Below are positions 1 through 7,559 of a stretch of 12,500 bases of DNA, in pieces. The stretch comes from Cristatella mucedo (Eukaryota; Bryozoa; Phylactolaemata; Cristatellidae): the NCBI GenBank assembly GCA_009760855.2, contig WPIO01000059.1:1197501-1210000 (forward strand). The letters are read 5' to 3'. The notes below the pieces were generated by a model. That model saw only the letters and a program-made list of their open reading frames with translations, was not told the origin of the DNA and did not search any database. Every line of letters begins with the position of its first letter. Within the stretch, counting starts at the first letter, position 1. The position numbers were made by a program, and so were the translations under genes.

Positions 1-2052
1 GTTCGCAATTTCATTTTCAATTCACCTACGCTTCGCGCTCTACCAAGTTATTCGGCCAACTTGAGCAGCAATTACATATTCATGATAGAAGACTATTTAC
101 CTGACAAAATCGACATCTTGAACTACCAGACAGGTCTAACGAGTTCAAGGCCACTTCGCAGAGCTAAGGTAGTCTTGTTCATGGGTGCCGATGTTCCGAA
201 ATCCGTGAAAGAGTATTTCGTCTACCCCATACCTCGTCCTATGAAGCTAGAGCCTATATCTGCTGAAAAGCCGATTCCTTGGAAGGCAAGGCCTCTGTGC
301 CCCGTCGTCGAACGGAGATTCGTCGAGCAGTTTTTGCGGAGCGAGTTGCGGAAAGTAAAGCACCTGCTGGCCGATAGCTTTGGACAGTGGTACGGAGACG
401 ATTGCAAAAATCAATGTCTGTCTTACGATTGGTTACAAAGATCTGTGCCTACGTCCGACGACAGGCACCTGCAGATCGTCTTCTATCGAAGCCCGAGCTC
501 GGTGGAGGGCTATCGGCTGTATACTCTGCCATTCCAGTTGATCATCTACACCCCTCACAACGGCGACGCGTACGCCGTAAAGTGCCTGTATTACAACGGA
601 GTTGGTTTCGCTTCTCTCGAATCGCTAATCGGCGCTTACTACGCGGGAACCGTCGTAAAAGTGAGCCTGCTAGACTACAAGGATTCGTCGCTCACGCACG
701 GCTCTCTTCGCAGACGCGGCGGCCCGCAGACGCCACCGCAAGGAAAGCCGCCGCCGCCGACGCGGCAGCTGCCTAACGGCAAACGATTCACGGTTCGGGA
801 CCGGCACGTGATCTACGCGGGCTGGTCGTTCGACTTCTACTTTAGGACGGTCAGCGCTTTGCAGCTGTTCAACGTCAAGTACGTGGGCGAGAGCGTCGCC
901 TTCGAGCTGGGCATGCAGAGCATCACCGTGCTGTACGGCTCGGAGCGACACGAGAATCTGTTCCGAAACTACTTTGACGACACGTACCTACTAGGAGCTT
1001 CGGCATTCCCCTTAATTAGGGGCGTCGACTGTCCGAGGAATTCCATCTACTTGGACAGTGTCATCTACTCGCCGGGCGCCGACACTGCGAACGTGACGAA
1101 GGACTCGGCGTGCGTTTTCGAGCACCTTAACTCGTTGCCCCTTCGCCGCCATTACGAAGATGACGAGAATAAACTCAGCACGCCCGATAGTCTCCTCGTT
1201 GTGCGGCAGATAGTCACCGTCGCCAATTACGACTACATATACGACCACGAGTTCTACCAGAATGGCGTCGTGGAGATAAAGGTCACGCCGAGCGGCTTCG
1301 TCGACGCTGGTAACAACGCCGGCCCAAGCTACGCCTTCACGCTCAATCCCGAGCAGCAGGTCGTCGCCAATGTCCACGTGCACAATTTCAACTTCAAGCT
1401 CGACCTCGATGCGGCGTGCACCAGCAACCGGCTCGTCTCGATCGACATGGAGGCCGACAGGACGACCAGTCCGCTCGCCGGCGGCGGCTACAGCTGGCAG
1501 CAGATCAAGATGCAGCCGTACCTGATCGCCACGGAAGCCGAGTCCGTCAGCCACTACAGCCGCCCGGTGCCCAAGTATTACTTGGTGCAAAGTTCGGAGA
1601 GAAAAAATGCCCAAGGCTATCGTAAGGGCTACAGAGTACTTTCGCCCTACCATAGTCCAATGCCCATCATCCACGGAAATCCGTTTGTCGACGCATCGTC
1701 GTGGATAAAGAGCGGCCTGGCCGTCACCGTCCGGAAGGAGACTGAGCGAACGACTGCCTCCATGTACACCGAGGGCGATCCATTCCATCCTGTCGTCGAC
1801 TTCGAGAAGTTCTACGGCGACGACGAGAGCATCGTCGACAAGGACCTTGTAGTCTGGGCCACGATGGACATGTTCCACATTCCGTCCGCAGAAGACATAC
1901 CTGTCGTGACCACTGCAGGAAAGACCGTATCTATCACGCTTGCACCGTTCAATTTTTTCAACGACGACCCGTCGATGACCTCGTCGGACAGCACCGTCAT
2001 CTTTCGAAATACGACGCTGCTGCCGCGCGGCCGAGGCAGGCGCGGTGGCTGA
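1..2052 (+). CDS. Copper-containing primary amine oxidase (AOC3-like), 5' partial
   Basis: Topaquinone enzyme that converts a primary amine, O2 and water to aldehyde, H2O2 and ammonia; animal relatives are secreted or membrane-anchored dimers. The frame is open from base 1, giving 683 residues before TGA at 2050-2052. The first in-frame ATG (82) lies inside the conserved N2 domain, so the true start, and any signal or membrane segment, is off the left edge. Residue numbers count from base 1. N2 domain about 22-85, N3 about 103-225, a Pro/Arg-rich linker 225-258, catalytic domain about 260-675. The cofactor Tyr is 410 in an N-Y-D-Y motif; the catalytic base is Asp326 and the gate Tyr324 in an N-Y-F-D motif; copper ligands are His459, His461 (H-V-H) and His626 (F-H-I-P). 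Spacings match vertebrate AOC3 within a few residues. Cys344 and Cys371 fit the conserved disulfide. Sequons at Asn364 and Asn670 suggest secretion. The last residues are Arg/Gly-rich, and the tail is shorter than in AOC3. No intron is visible. Substrate is not predictable. Confidence 0.95.
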   Translation, partial: VRNFIFNSPTLRALPSYSANLSSNYIFMIEDYLPDKIDILNYQTGLTSSRPLRRAKVVLFMGADVPKSVKEYFVYPIPRPMKLEPISAEKPIPWKARPLCPVVERRFVEQFLRSELRKVKHLLADSFGQWYGDDCKNQCLSYDWLQRSVPTSDDRHLQIVFYRSPSSVEGYRLYTLPFQLIIYTPHNGDAYAVKCLYYNGVGFASLESLIGAYYAGTVVKVSLLDYKDSSLTHGSLRRRGGPQTPPQGKPPPPTRQLPNGKRFTVRDRHVIYAGWSFDFYFRTVSALQLFNVKYVGESVAFELGMQSITVLYGSERHENLFRNYFDDTYLLGASAFPLIRGVDCPRNSIYLDSVIYSPGADTANVTKDSACVFEHLNSLPLRRHYEDDENKLSTPDSLLVVRQIVTVANYDYIYDHEFYQNGVVEIKVTPSGFVDAGNNAGPSYAFTLNPEQQVVANVHVHNFNFKLDLDAACTSNRLVSIDMEADRTTSPLAGGGYSWQQIKMQPYLIATEAESVSHYSRPVPKYYLVQSSERKNAQGYRKGYRVLSPYHSPMPIIHGNPFVDASSWIKSGLAVTVRKETERTTASMYTEGDPFHPVVDFEKFYGDDESIVDKDLVVWATMDMFHIPSAEDIPVVTTAGKTVSITLAPFNFFNDDPSMTSSDSTVIFRNTTLLPRGRGRRGG

Positions 2053-2218
2053 TGGGTACGCACCACGCACCACGCAGTGCTGCTCTCGCGAAGTACTGGC
2101 GATCGGCAGCATTCACAGCCCCGAAGCCCCAAAATGTACGGGCATTTCGGCTGCTTCAGCTGTTTCGCCGGAGTCGGAGTTCCGGGCTGAAGCTTAAACA
2201 ATTCGAGCGACCAATACT

Positions 2219-2224
2219 AATAAA
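2219..2224 (+). promoter_or_regulatory. Polyadenylation signal AATAAA of the amine oxidase gene
   Basis: A canonical AATAAA hexamer lies 167 bases after the amine oxidase stop codon, on the same strand, in otherwise non-AT-rich sequence. Cleavage would be expected 10-30 bases downstream, giving a short 3' UTR of about 200 bases that ends before the LINE tail at 2309. The assignment rests on motif and position only. Confidence 0.55.
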
Positions 2225-2308
2225 ACTTCCTGGGCTTACTCGGTGCTGCTATGACCTCGAGACCCTTACTCGCTCTCACAGCTGCGAAACAACTCCTGCA
2301 ATGTTGTT

Positions 2309-2662
2309 ATAATAATAATAATATTAATAATACCAACACTTGATAAAGCGCCCTCAGAGAACTCAAAAATCTCGTTCTAGGCGCTTTACAACTGCTGCAA
2401 AGGAATCGCGATCGGATGGTTAGTGGAAGCATGCTCGATAAACAACAAGAATAAACATGGTTAGGGGTGACATACAGAGGGTCAGCACGCAAGTGTGGTG
2501 GTTAGTGGCAGCATTCGCAGTGTCAGCACGCATAGGCACGCGAAGGACGAATCTCAGGGACTCACTTTAAAAGTGTCATAAATAGGTGCGTTTTTAATTT
2601 CTTTTTATATGTGTTCAAGTCAGGGGATGTCGTGACAGAAGTCGGGAGTGAGTTACAGGCGA
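2309..2662 (-). mobile_element. 5'-truncated LINE A copy (L2/CR1-like), 3' end only
   Basis: Read on the minus strand, 2660-2562 encodes the last 30 or so residues of a LINE reverse transcriptase protein, with N-S-L-P, then K-L-K-T-H-L-F, then stop (2562-2564). A 3' UTR follows, and then an (ATT)n-like tail at 2309-2331. The same order and nearly the same sequence recur in the longer copy at 3168-3500, which defines the family. The Trp normally before N-S-L-P is changed to Cys, and homology stops near 2660, so this is a dead, 5'-truncated insertion. It lies directly downstream of the amine oxidase gene in opposite orientation. No target-site duplication could be picked out by eye. Confidence 0.85.
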
Positions 2663-3167
2663 CGCAATTGTGGATTCGGCTGCAAACGGCACCGCGGCAC
2701 GGTGCTAGTCTCAGTCAGCGAGACGACTACCGGCGACGCCTGAACCTTGTAGTACGGCTAGCTACTTGGTGGTGGTACACTAATGCACGCAGGTGGTGCC
2801 GATAGAAACGCGACAGCGACGACGCTCATATCTTCTCTATCAAATCCGTATCCACAATGCAGGCAAATCTGTTTAGCACCGGTGGACTATTACAGGCGTT
2901 CAACGGCGGCCACGGCGTACACCTACGGCTCTTCGGCCTAGAGCTAAAGTGAGCTCCAATACCCGGATGTCCCGAGTCTCGTATCCTGCCCGCCCGCCTA
3001 TCGCGAATGATAATTAACCTTAATGATTCGGCTGGTTTAGCTGGCGCAGCCGTTACAATGCTGCAAAGACCTCAAGTCGAAATCGCCAACAATACTGGTA
3101 CAGAGCGGCTCGATATTATCCACGGAGCCATCGCTAACAGAAGCGCCGTATTAGAAAAAGCCACCAA
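2663..3167. other. Unrecognised sequence between two LINE A copies
   Basis: About 500 bases of moderately GC-rich sequence that match neither LINE family and have no obvious simple repeat. A plus-strand frame is open from an ATG at 3007 into the (AAT)n tail of the next LINE, about 55 codons of mixed composition. I do not recognise its product, and the frame is short enough to be chance. This piece may be host sequence that was there before the flanking insertions. Confidence 0.4.
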
Positions 3168-4575
3168 CAATAATAATAATAATAATAGTGCACTTGATAA
3201 AGCGCTCTCAGAGAACTCAATCTCTTTCTAGGCGCCGATACATTTGCTTCAAAGTGAAACGAGATTGAATGGTGAGTATCATGCTTGATAAACAACATGA
3301 ATAACATGATTAGGGGTGACATGCACAGGGTCAGCATGCAAGTGTGGTTAGTGGCAGCATGCACAGTGTCAGCACGCATAAGCACATCAAGGACGAATCA
3401 CAGGGACCCACTAAATGCTGTACTAAATAGGTGTGTTTTTAAGTTCTTTTTAAATGTGGTCAAGTCAGGGGATGTTGTAACGCAAGTCGGGAGTGAGTTC
3501 CAGGCCTTGGGAGCATACGAACTAAATGTGCAGTCTTCAAAGGATTTGAGGTTTGTGCGAGGTATTTCTAGACTGTTGGATTCCGAAAAGCGAGTGGTAC
3601 GATGCTTGGCCTGATGGGGTAGTATACCTGACAGATAGGCTGGAGCCAAAGAATGAAGTGACCTAAAAGTGAGCGACAAAACCTTGAAGTCGATCCGTTG
3701 CTTGACTGGTAGCCAGTGCAGGTCGGCGAGAAGTGGTGTGATGTGGCAACTGCGACGCTCACGACAGACAAGCCCAGCAGCGTTTTGCACCAGCTGTAAG
3801 CCTTTGATTGCACAGGCAGATAGACCAGCAAGCAGTGAGTTGCAGAAGTCAAGACGGGATGTCACAAATGCATGGACCAGCTTAGTCGTGATATCCTTAT
3901 CTAAACATGTCCGAATTTCAGCAACGTTTTGCAGCTGAAAGTAGGCAGACTTGATTGCGGAGCTGATGTGGTCGTCTAACGGAAGGTCACTTTGGAACAT
4001 GACACCTAGATTTCGAGCTGAGTCAACCGGAGATATGCTGGCAGAGCCAATTTTGAGTGTCAGCCTTTCCAATTTGTGAATCACACAGAGTTTACCCATA
4101 ACTAGTAAGTTAGTTTTATCATCGTTTAGTTTAAGAAAATTTGCTGCCATCCATTTTCGCATGTCATCAATGCATGCAGCAAAGGAGTTGAGGGAATTCG
4201 AGGTGCTCGAAGGCTGGAAGGGATCAAAGCAAAGGTACAACTTAGTGTCATCCGCATAGAAGTGAAAGCCTAGATTGTGCTTGGCAATCACATCAGCAAG
4301 GAGGGAGAATATAGACCGCAAAAAAACCGGACCTAGCACGGAGCCCTGAAGTACCCTATATTTCAGAGGTACCTCGAATGATCTTTGTCCATTCACGTCA
4401 ATACTCTGGAGTCTCCCACCGAGATAGGGCCTGAACCGTTGCAGAGCAGTGCCAGTGATGCCCAGGTGAGATGAGAGGCGCCCTAGAAGGACTTGCTGAT
4501 CGATAGTATCAAAAGCTGCCGAAAGATTAGCCTGTGTGCTACGGCTGCTATGGCAGGTGACTTCCAACAGAGTCG
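3168..4575 (-). mobile_element. LINE A copy (L2/CR1-like non-LTR retrotransposon), 5'-truncated
   Basis: On the minus strand the order is a partial reverse transcriptase frame (about 4575-3398), a 3' UTR of about 210 bases, and an (ATT)n tail at 3168-3187. The 3' UTR contains a short GC-rich segment near the tail (3197-3235) that is shared with the copy at 2309 and more weakly with 8830-8862. Endonuclease and N-terminal RT motifs are missing, which is the usual 5' truncation of target-primed insertion. The protein family (A-A-F-D-T-I-D, L-Q-G-S-V-L-G-P, Y-A-D-D, then a C-terminal W-N-S-L-P box) is typical of the L2/CR1 group; the exact clade needs a phylogeny. Confidence 0.9.
3398..4567 (-). 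pseudogene. Partial LINE reverse transcriptase (LINE A ORF2 C-terminal part)
   Basis: RNA-dependent DNA polymerase that would copy LINE RNA at a nicked target. The frame runs 389 codons without a stop. It keeps A-A-F-D-T-I-D near residue 20, the Q-G-S-V-L-G-P motif near 75, and the Y-A-D-D catalytic box at residues 104-107 (bases 4247-4258). The palm/thumb and C-terminal region ends with W-N-S-L-P and L-K-T-H-L-F. The codon before L-S-A-A-F-D, normally the first catalytic Asp, reads Asn. The residues upstream (L-L-E-V-T-C) look LINE-like but are too close to it, so about 20 codons may have been deleted there. An in-frame TAG lies at 4579-4577, and no plausible start codon is present. It is therefore inactive as it stands, though the long open frame suggests a fairly recent insertion. 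Confidence 0.85.
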
Positions 4576-4579
4576 GCTA

Positions 4580-4851
4580 GAGCTCACAGCAACAGCTCAC
4601 GACTCACCGACAGCCAACGCTCCGACTCACCGACTGGCAGACCGTTGCTCACCGTTACTTACTTACCTCACCTTTACTCCCGAAAGAGCGACTACGGTCA
4701 GGCCCTTACCTTCCGTAATGGCCAGGTCGTGAGTCAAACACACAATAATCTCGTTCATAGACATAAACACAAATCAGCTCAGAAGCCTCGGCCGAAGTCG
4801 CTGCTTTTCTCGCAGACGCTCGCAGTTCTAATGCAGCGGCCATGTTCTCCT
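4580..4851. other. Non-coding sequence, nothing recognised
   Basis: Sequence upstream of the LINE A fragment with loose repeats of words such as CTCACCGAC and CTTACTTAC at about 4599-4670. I found no convincing coding frame, RNA gene or transposon end. The end of this stretch (4824-4851) has the same 28-base spacing as the minisatellite that follows but little sequence identity with it. Confidence 0.4.
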
Positions 4852-4948
4852 AGTTCGTAATCAAAGTTCGGCTGTCATAAGTTCACAATCGAGGTTCGGC
4901 TGCCATGAGTTCGCAATCGAGGTTCAACTGTCGCAGTTCACACTCGCG
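4852..4948. repeat. 28-bp minisatellite, about 3.5 units
   Basis: Units begin with AGTTC at 4852, 4880, 4908 and 4935, spaced 28, 28 and 27 bases. The first three share AGTTC..AATC..GTTC..CTG with a handful of substitutions; the last is partial. It is a short, imperfect tandem array with no visible coding role. Confidence 0.8.
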
Positions 4949-5145
4949 GGGCTTTGCAGCACGAACGTGCTGCTGCCAGGCATTGCTCAAGCTCAAGGCG
5001 TTCCTTCGATACCGGAAGGGAATGGCCAAATGCCGGGCATTAGAGTTGAACGTTCGACTCGGGCGCGAAAGGCAAACGTCTGACAGCTGCCCCAGCTCCG
5101 AGTTCCCAAATTTAAGGACTAAGTGAGCGTTACGCAGGAGAGTTT
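4949..5145. other. Non-coding sequence, nothing recognised
   Basis: Mixed-composition sequence with no supported gene. The 17 bases at 5129-5145 match the minus-strand form of the LINE B 3' UTR, but the match ends on both sides, so it is not called as an insertion. Confidence 0.35.
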
Positions 5146-5500
5146 GTGGGCGTGTCTCGCCATCACGCGGTTCCGCCCCCAGCCGAAGCTACGTCCAGCC
5201 AGCGGACGCGCTCGGCGACGCCGGCGAGCGACGGCGTTCTTTGCCGCGAAATTCACTGTCTGCCTGCGCTTTGGCCTGTGCGCACGCTATCCACTCTCTT
5301 ATCTTTATCATTGCGTGCTTCCGGAGCAGCGTGCGCACGACGGCCACTGCTACCGGTACGTACCGGCCCGCGTATTTCATCTGCTTCGCCAGCGTGCTAT
5401 ACAGAAGTCGCCATTACTACCGCGCGCGTTTGTGGGGGGGGGGGCTTCGTTCTTCGTCGCGCCGCTGCCGCGCGCGAGCGAGCGATCGAGCGGGCAAATA
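5146..5500. other. GC- and CpG-rich block with an 11-base G run
   Basis: CpG-dense sequence rich in words such as CGCGCG and GCGAGCGAGCG, with an uninterrupted run of 11 G at 5434-5444. Several overlapping short frames are open in different phases, which GC-rich DNA produces by chance, and none has a recognisable domain. It ends abruptly at the AT-rich tract starting near 5500. It could be an unmethylated promoter-like island or just local composition; there is no independent sign of a transcript. Confidence 0.4.
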
Positions 5501-5655
5501 AACCTATAAATAAATAAATAAATAAAATTAAACCAACAAATATGACCAAAACCTATAAATATATACAATAAAACCTACAAATACAAAAAAATAATAAAAA
5601 AATAAATAAAATACAAAAATTAAAAAAAATACAAATACAATAAAACCTACAAATT
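5500..5655. repeat. AT-rich low-complexity tract with (AAAT)n and decayed tandem units
   Basis: Begins with (TAAA)n at about 5507-5526 and continues as A-rich sequence. A word of about 21 bases, roughly ACAATAAAACCTACAAATAC, occurs near 5566 and again near 5636. This suggests a decayed tandem repeat of about 70 bases. It abuts the 3' end of a minus-strand LINE B piece at 5656, so part of it may be that element's tail. Confidence 0.6.
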
Positions 5656-5820
5656 ACAAGTTTTCTAGGGCGCACTCACAGCCTAAGCCGATTTCGGTGC
5701 GCATGCGCGGTAGCCAACGGACTCCATTTTCACGAAGCAAAGAGAAAGCGCGAAGCGCAGCTGAGTCAGGAGGGCAGCAGAGGTAGTGAGTAGCGCGGAA
5801 ATAGCAGCTCGGGTAGCGGC
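5656..5820 (-). mobile_element. LINE B 3' fragment, diverged copy
   Basis: Read on the minus strand, this matches the 3' part of the LINE B copies at 5850, 10155 and 12010. The match runs from the C-Y-F-x-x-T-H-Y stretch through to the L-G-C-E stretch of the shared frame. It differs more from the others than they do from each other and is GC-richer. Its frame stays open because small insertions add up to three bases. Its 5' end, near 5820, faces the 5' end of the plus-strand copy that begins about 30 bases further on. Confidence 0.75.
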
Positions 5821-5849
5821 TTATTACACTACGTGACGTAAACTTTGGG

Positions 5850-6219
5850 AGCTTCACTCTTGAAGACAGTTGGCGACAGAAGCTTTAGCTCTGCAGGTCC
5901 TAGACTGTGGAACTCGCTTCCACAATTCTTACGCAACGACAACTACTCTCCAACTGCCGACTATGGCACATCCTTTTCAGCGGTCCTGAGCTGCTACTTC
6001 TATGGTACTCACTACCTCAACTGCTCTCCTGACTCTGCTATGCTTCCCACTTTCTCTTTGTTGCGTGAGACGAAGTCTGTTGGCTACCGAATGCGTACCG
6101 AAAGCTGCTTAGGCTGTGAGTTCGCTATACAAAACTCTCCTGCGTAACACCCACATGGTCTTTATGACATTGCGGAGTTACAGACGGAGATACATTACAT
6201 TAAATTACATTACATTTAG
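5850..6219 (+). mobile_element. LINE B fragment (L2/CR1-like), 3' end with ATTACATT tail
   Basis: Begins in the last part of the reverse transcriptase protein (L-K-T-V-G-D-R-S-F-S, then G-P-R-L-W-N-S-L-P) and stays in frame to TAA at 6145-6147. A short 3' UTR follows, then a tail of ATTACATT-like repeats at about 6190-6219. By eye it shows about 20 differences over about 335 bases from the copy at 10155-10633. Tandem 8-base tails of this kind are usual for L2/CR1-type elements. Confidence 0.85.
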
Positions 6220-6302
6220 CGACACGTGTCTGGCATTCTGCCATTTGGGGGCTCCGATTCGCTCTCGTTTAACTCCACCAGCTTTTCGGACTTAACGTGA
6301 TG
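6220..6302. other. Spacer between LINE B and a tRNA-derived element
   Basis: Eighty-three bases of unique-looking sequence with no recognised feature. Confidence 0.4.
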
Positions 6303-6486
6303 CCGGTGAGCCGTGACGGCACACTAGGTAAGGCGGTTGCTTTCACGATCTCCGTCCCGAGATCGTGGGTTCGATTCCTGCGGCGGGCGATCCTTTATCG
6401 CCACTGCAAGCGGTGGTGATAGCCGTAAAGGCTCTTCTGTCGCTATACAAGAGAGGCTGTTAAATCAGCTAGAATTTATTTTTTTA
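6303..6486 (+). ncRNA. tRNA-derived Pol III element (SINE-like)
   Basis: An A-box-like element (CGGCACACTAGG, 6317-6328) and an exact B box (GGTTCGATTCC, 6368-6378) are 39 bases apart, as in tRNA genes. A run of seven T (6479-6485) is a good Pol III terminator, predicting a transcript of about 180 nt. A perfect 9-bp hairpin lies between the boxes (6344-6352 with 6359-6367, 6-base loop). A second stem of up to 11 pairs, with G-U pairs, lies after the B box (6397-6407 with 6410-6420). No clover-leaf with a matching acceptor stem can be folded, so it is not a functional tRNA. It is most simply a tRNA-derived SINE. No second copy of the body occurs in this window, so the family is not proved. Confidence 0.6.
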
Positions 6487-6892
6487 CCTGACCACTAACA
6501 GTGAGTGTGAGTAAAAAGAAAGAACCTAACTAGTAGAAACCTAGCTCAAAGCTAACGCAAGACATGAATACGTGTCAGCGACCGACCAATCCGAGCGATG
6601 AGCTCGGGAGTTGCAATGGAGTAAGATTTTTGCTTGATGACCAAATGTCTCGAGAGATGCAGTAATATTCCAGGGTTAGCCTGTCGTATAAATCTCCAGC
6701 AATACGATGGTTTGTTAATACATTGTCGGTATAGATAGATAAGCGGTCACACTGAGCTCAGCTGAAGAGAGTCTGCGGTCTGAGAGCTCGACCTCTTAAG
6801 TCTGACACGCCGAGAAGTGAACGCGATAACTAACCGTTAATACATTAATAATTCATTTGTATAACTCCCTGTGATAACTTAATCTCTATTCA
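6487..6892. other. Non-coding sequence, nothing recognised
   Basis: About 400 bases of moderate AT content with no frame worth calling. The right part may be the 3' body of the minus-strand tRNA-like element at 6893-6985, but I have no second copy to compare it with. Confidence 0.35.
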
Positions 6893-6985
6893 GGTGCTTC
6901 GCATGTGCCGCGGGGCTTGAGCGCACGACCTCGGTCAGACCTTGGTCGGCGCGAGCACCTTAACCACTGGGCCAAATCAGCGCTC
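6893..6985 (-). ncRNA. Decayed tRNA-like sequence, probable SINE head
   Basis: On the minus strand an exact A box TGGCCCAGTGG (6964-6974) is followed by a B-box-like CGCTCAAGCCC (6913-6923) that matches 9 of 11 consensus positions. The interval would allow a long variable arm as in Ser or Leu tRNAs. Acceptor and T stems do not pair, so it is a pseudo-tRNA or the head of a tRNA-derived SINE running leftwards. It differs in sequence from the element at 6303. Confidence 0.5.
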
Positions 6986-7559
6986 GTCATAGTGGCAAAT
7001 GCATCTCGCGACGACGACGACGCTATGCAGCTGCCCACTATGAAGCGACCGTAATCGGCGCGCGCCGGATCGGTGGAAGGGTGGCAGGCTGAACTTTGAC
7101 TCTCTAGTTCACGCATCGTTCACAAGCGGGTAGCATCCAGAGCGACGTGGCGACGTCACTTTGTATGGCAGCAGCCACAGCAGCGATCGCTCGCACTCTC
7201 GTTCTACGGTCGCCGATACGTTAAGGTGTTCGAGGTAGCCTGCCCACTAATGCAAGCAGTCTCGATGCGAAGAACGAGCGTTGTACTAGTCATAGGTTTA
7301 TCACTCGTGGCTCCCCCCAGGGCTATTAAAATGGCACGCGACGCAGAAATTGAGCGGGGCCCCTTTGTGGCGACCTACTTATTTACATGCTCGGCACGTT
7401 TTTGCAGCTCCCCGGACTAACCGCTGACACCGAGCTTCATCTGCACCTCTCTGCAACGCTTCCGTCAGTTTTGAAAGCTCTCGCCAGGCCATTAGGCAGC
7501 TGAAGCTCCCACACAGTCCTAAACCCTAAAGCAAGCGCTACTCGTAACCGGCTTTACTG
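6986..7559. other. Non-coding sequence, nothing recognised
   Basis: Mixed sequence with a short CGACGACGACG run near 7010. Small open frames exist on both strands (for example 7226-7420, plus), but none has a recognisable motif or a context that supports it. Confidence 0.35.

Noticed and set aside
61-84. Start of the amine oxidase at TTG 61 or ATG 82
   Set aside because: The frame is open back to base 1, the upstream codons look like a continuing N2 domain, and ATG 82 would cut into that domain.
1012-2112. Antisense frame of 366 codons under the amine oxidase
   Set aside because: It mirrors the codon bias of the real gene, is rich in Arg and Val, and shows no domain. Other frames overlapping the gene were dropped for the same reason.
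5129-5145. 17-base match to the LINE B 3' UTR on the minus strand
   Set aside because: The match stops on both sides and has no tail, so it is too short to call an insertion, though it could be a worn remnant.
5656-6219. Twin-priming inversion within a single LINE B insertion
   Set aside because: The two pieces cover overlapping parts of the element and differ in divergence, whereas twin priming gives adjoining, non-overlapping parts of one age.
6303-6400. A functional tRNA gene
   Set aside because: Promoter boxes are good, but acceptor, anticodon and T stems do not form a clover-leaf.
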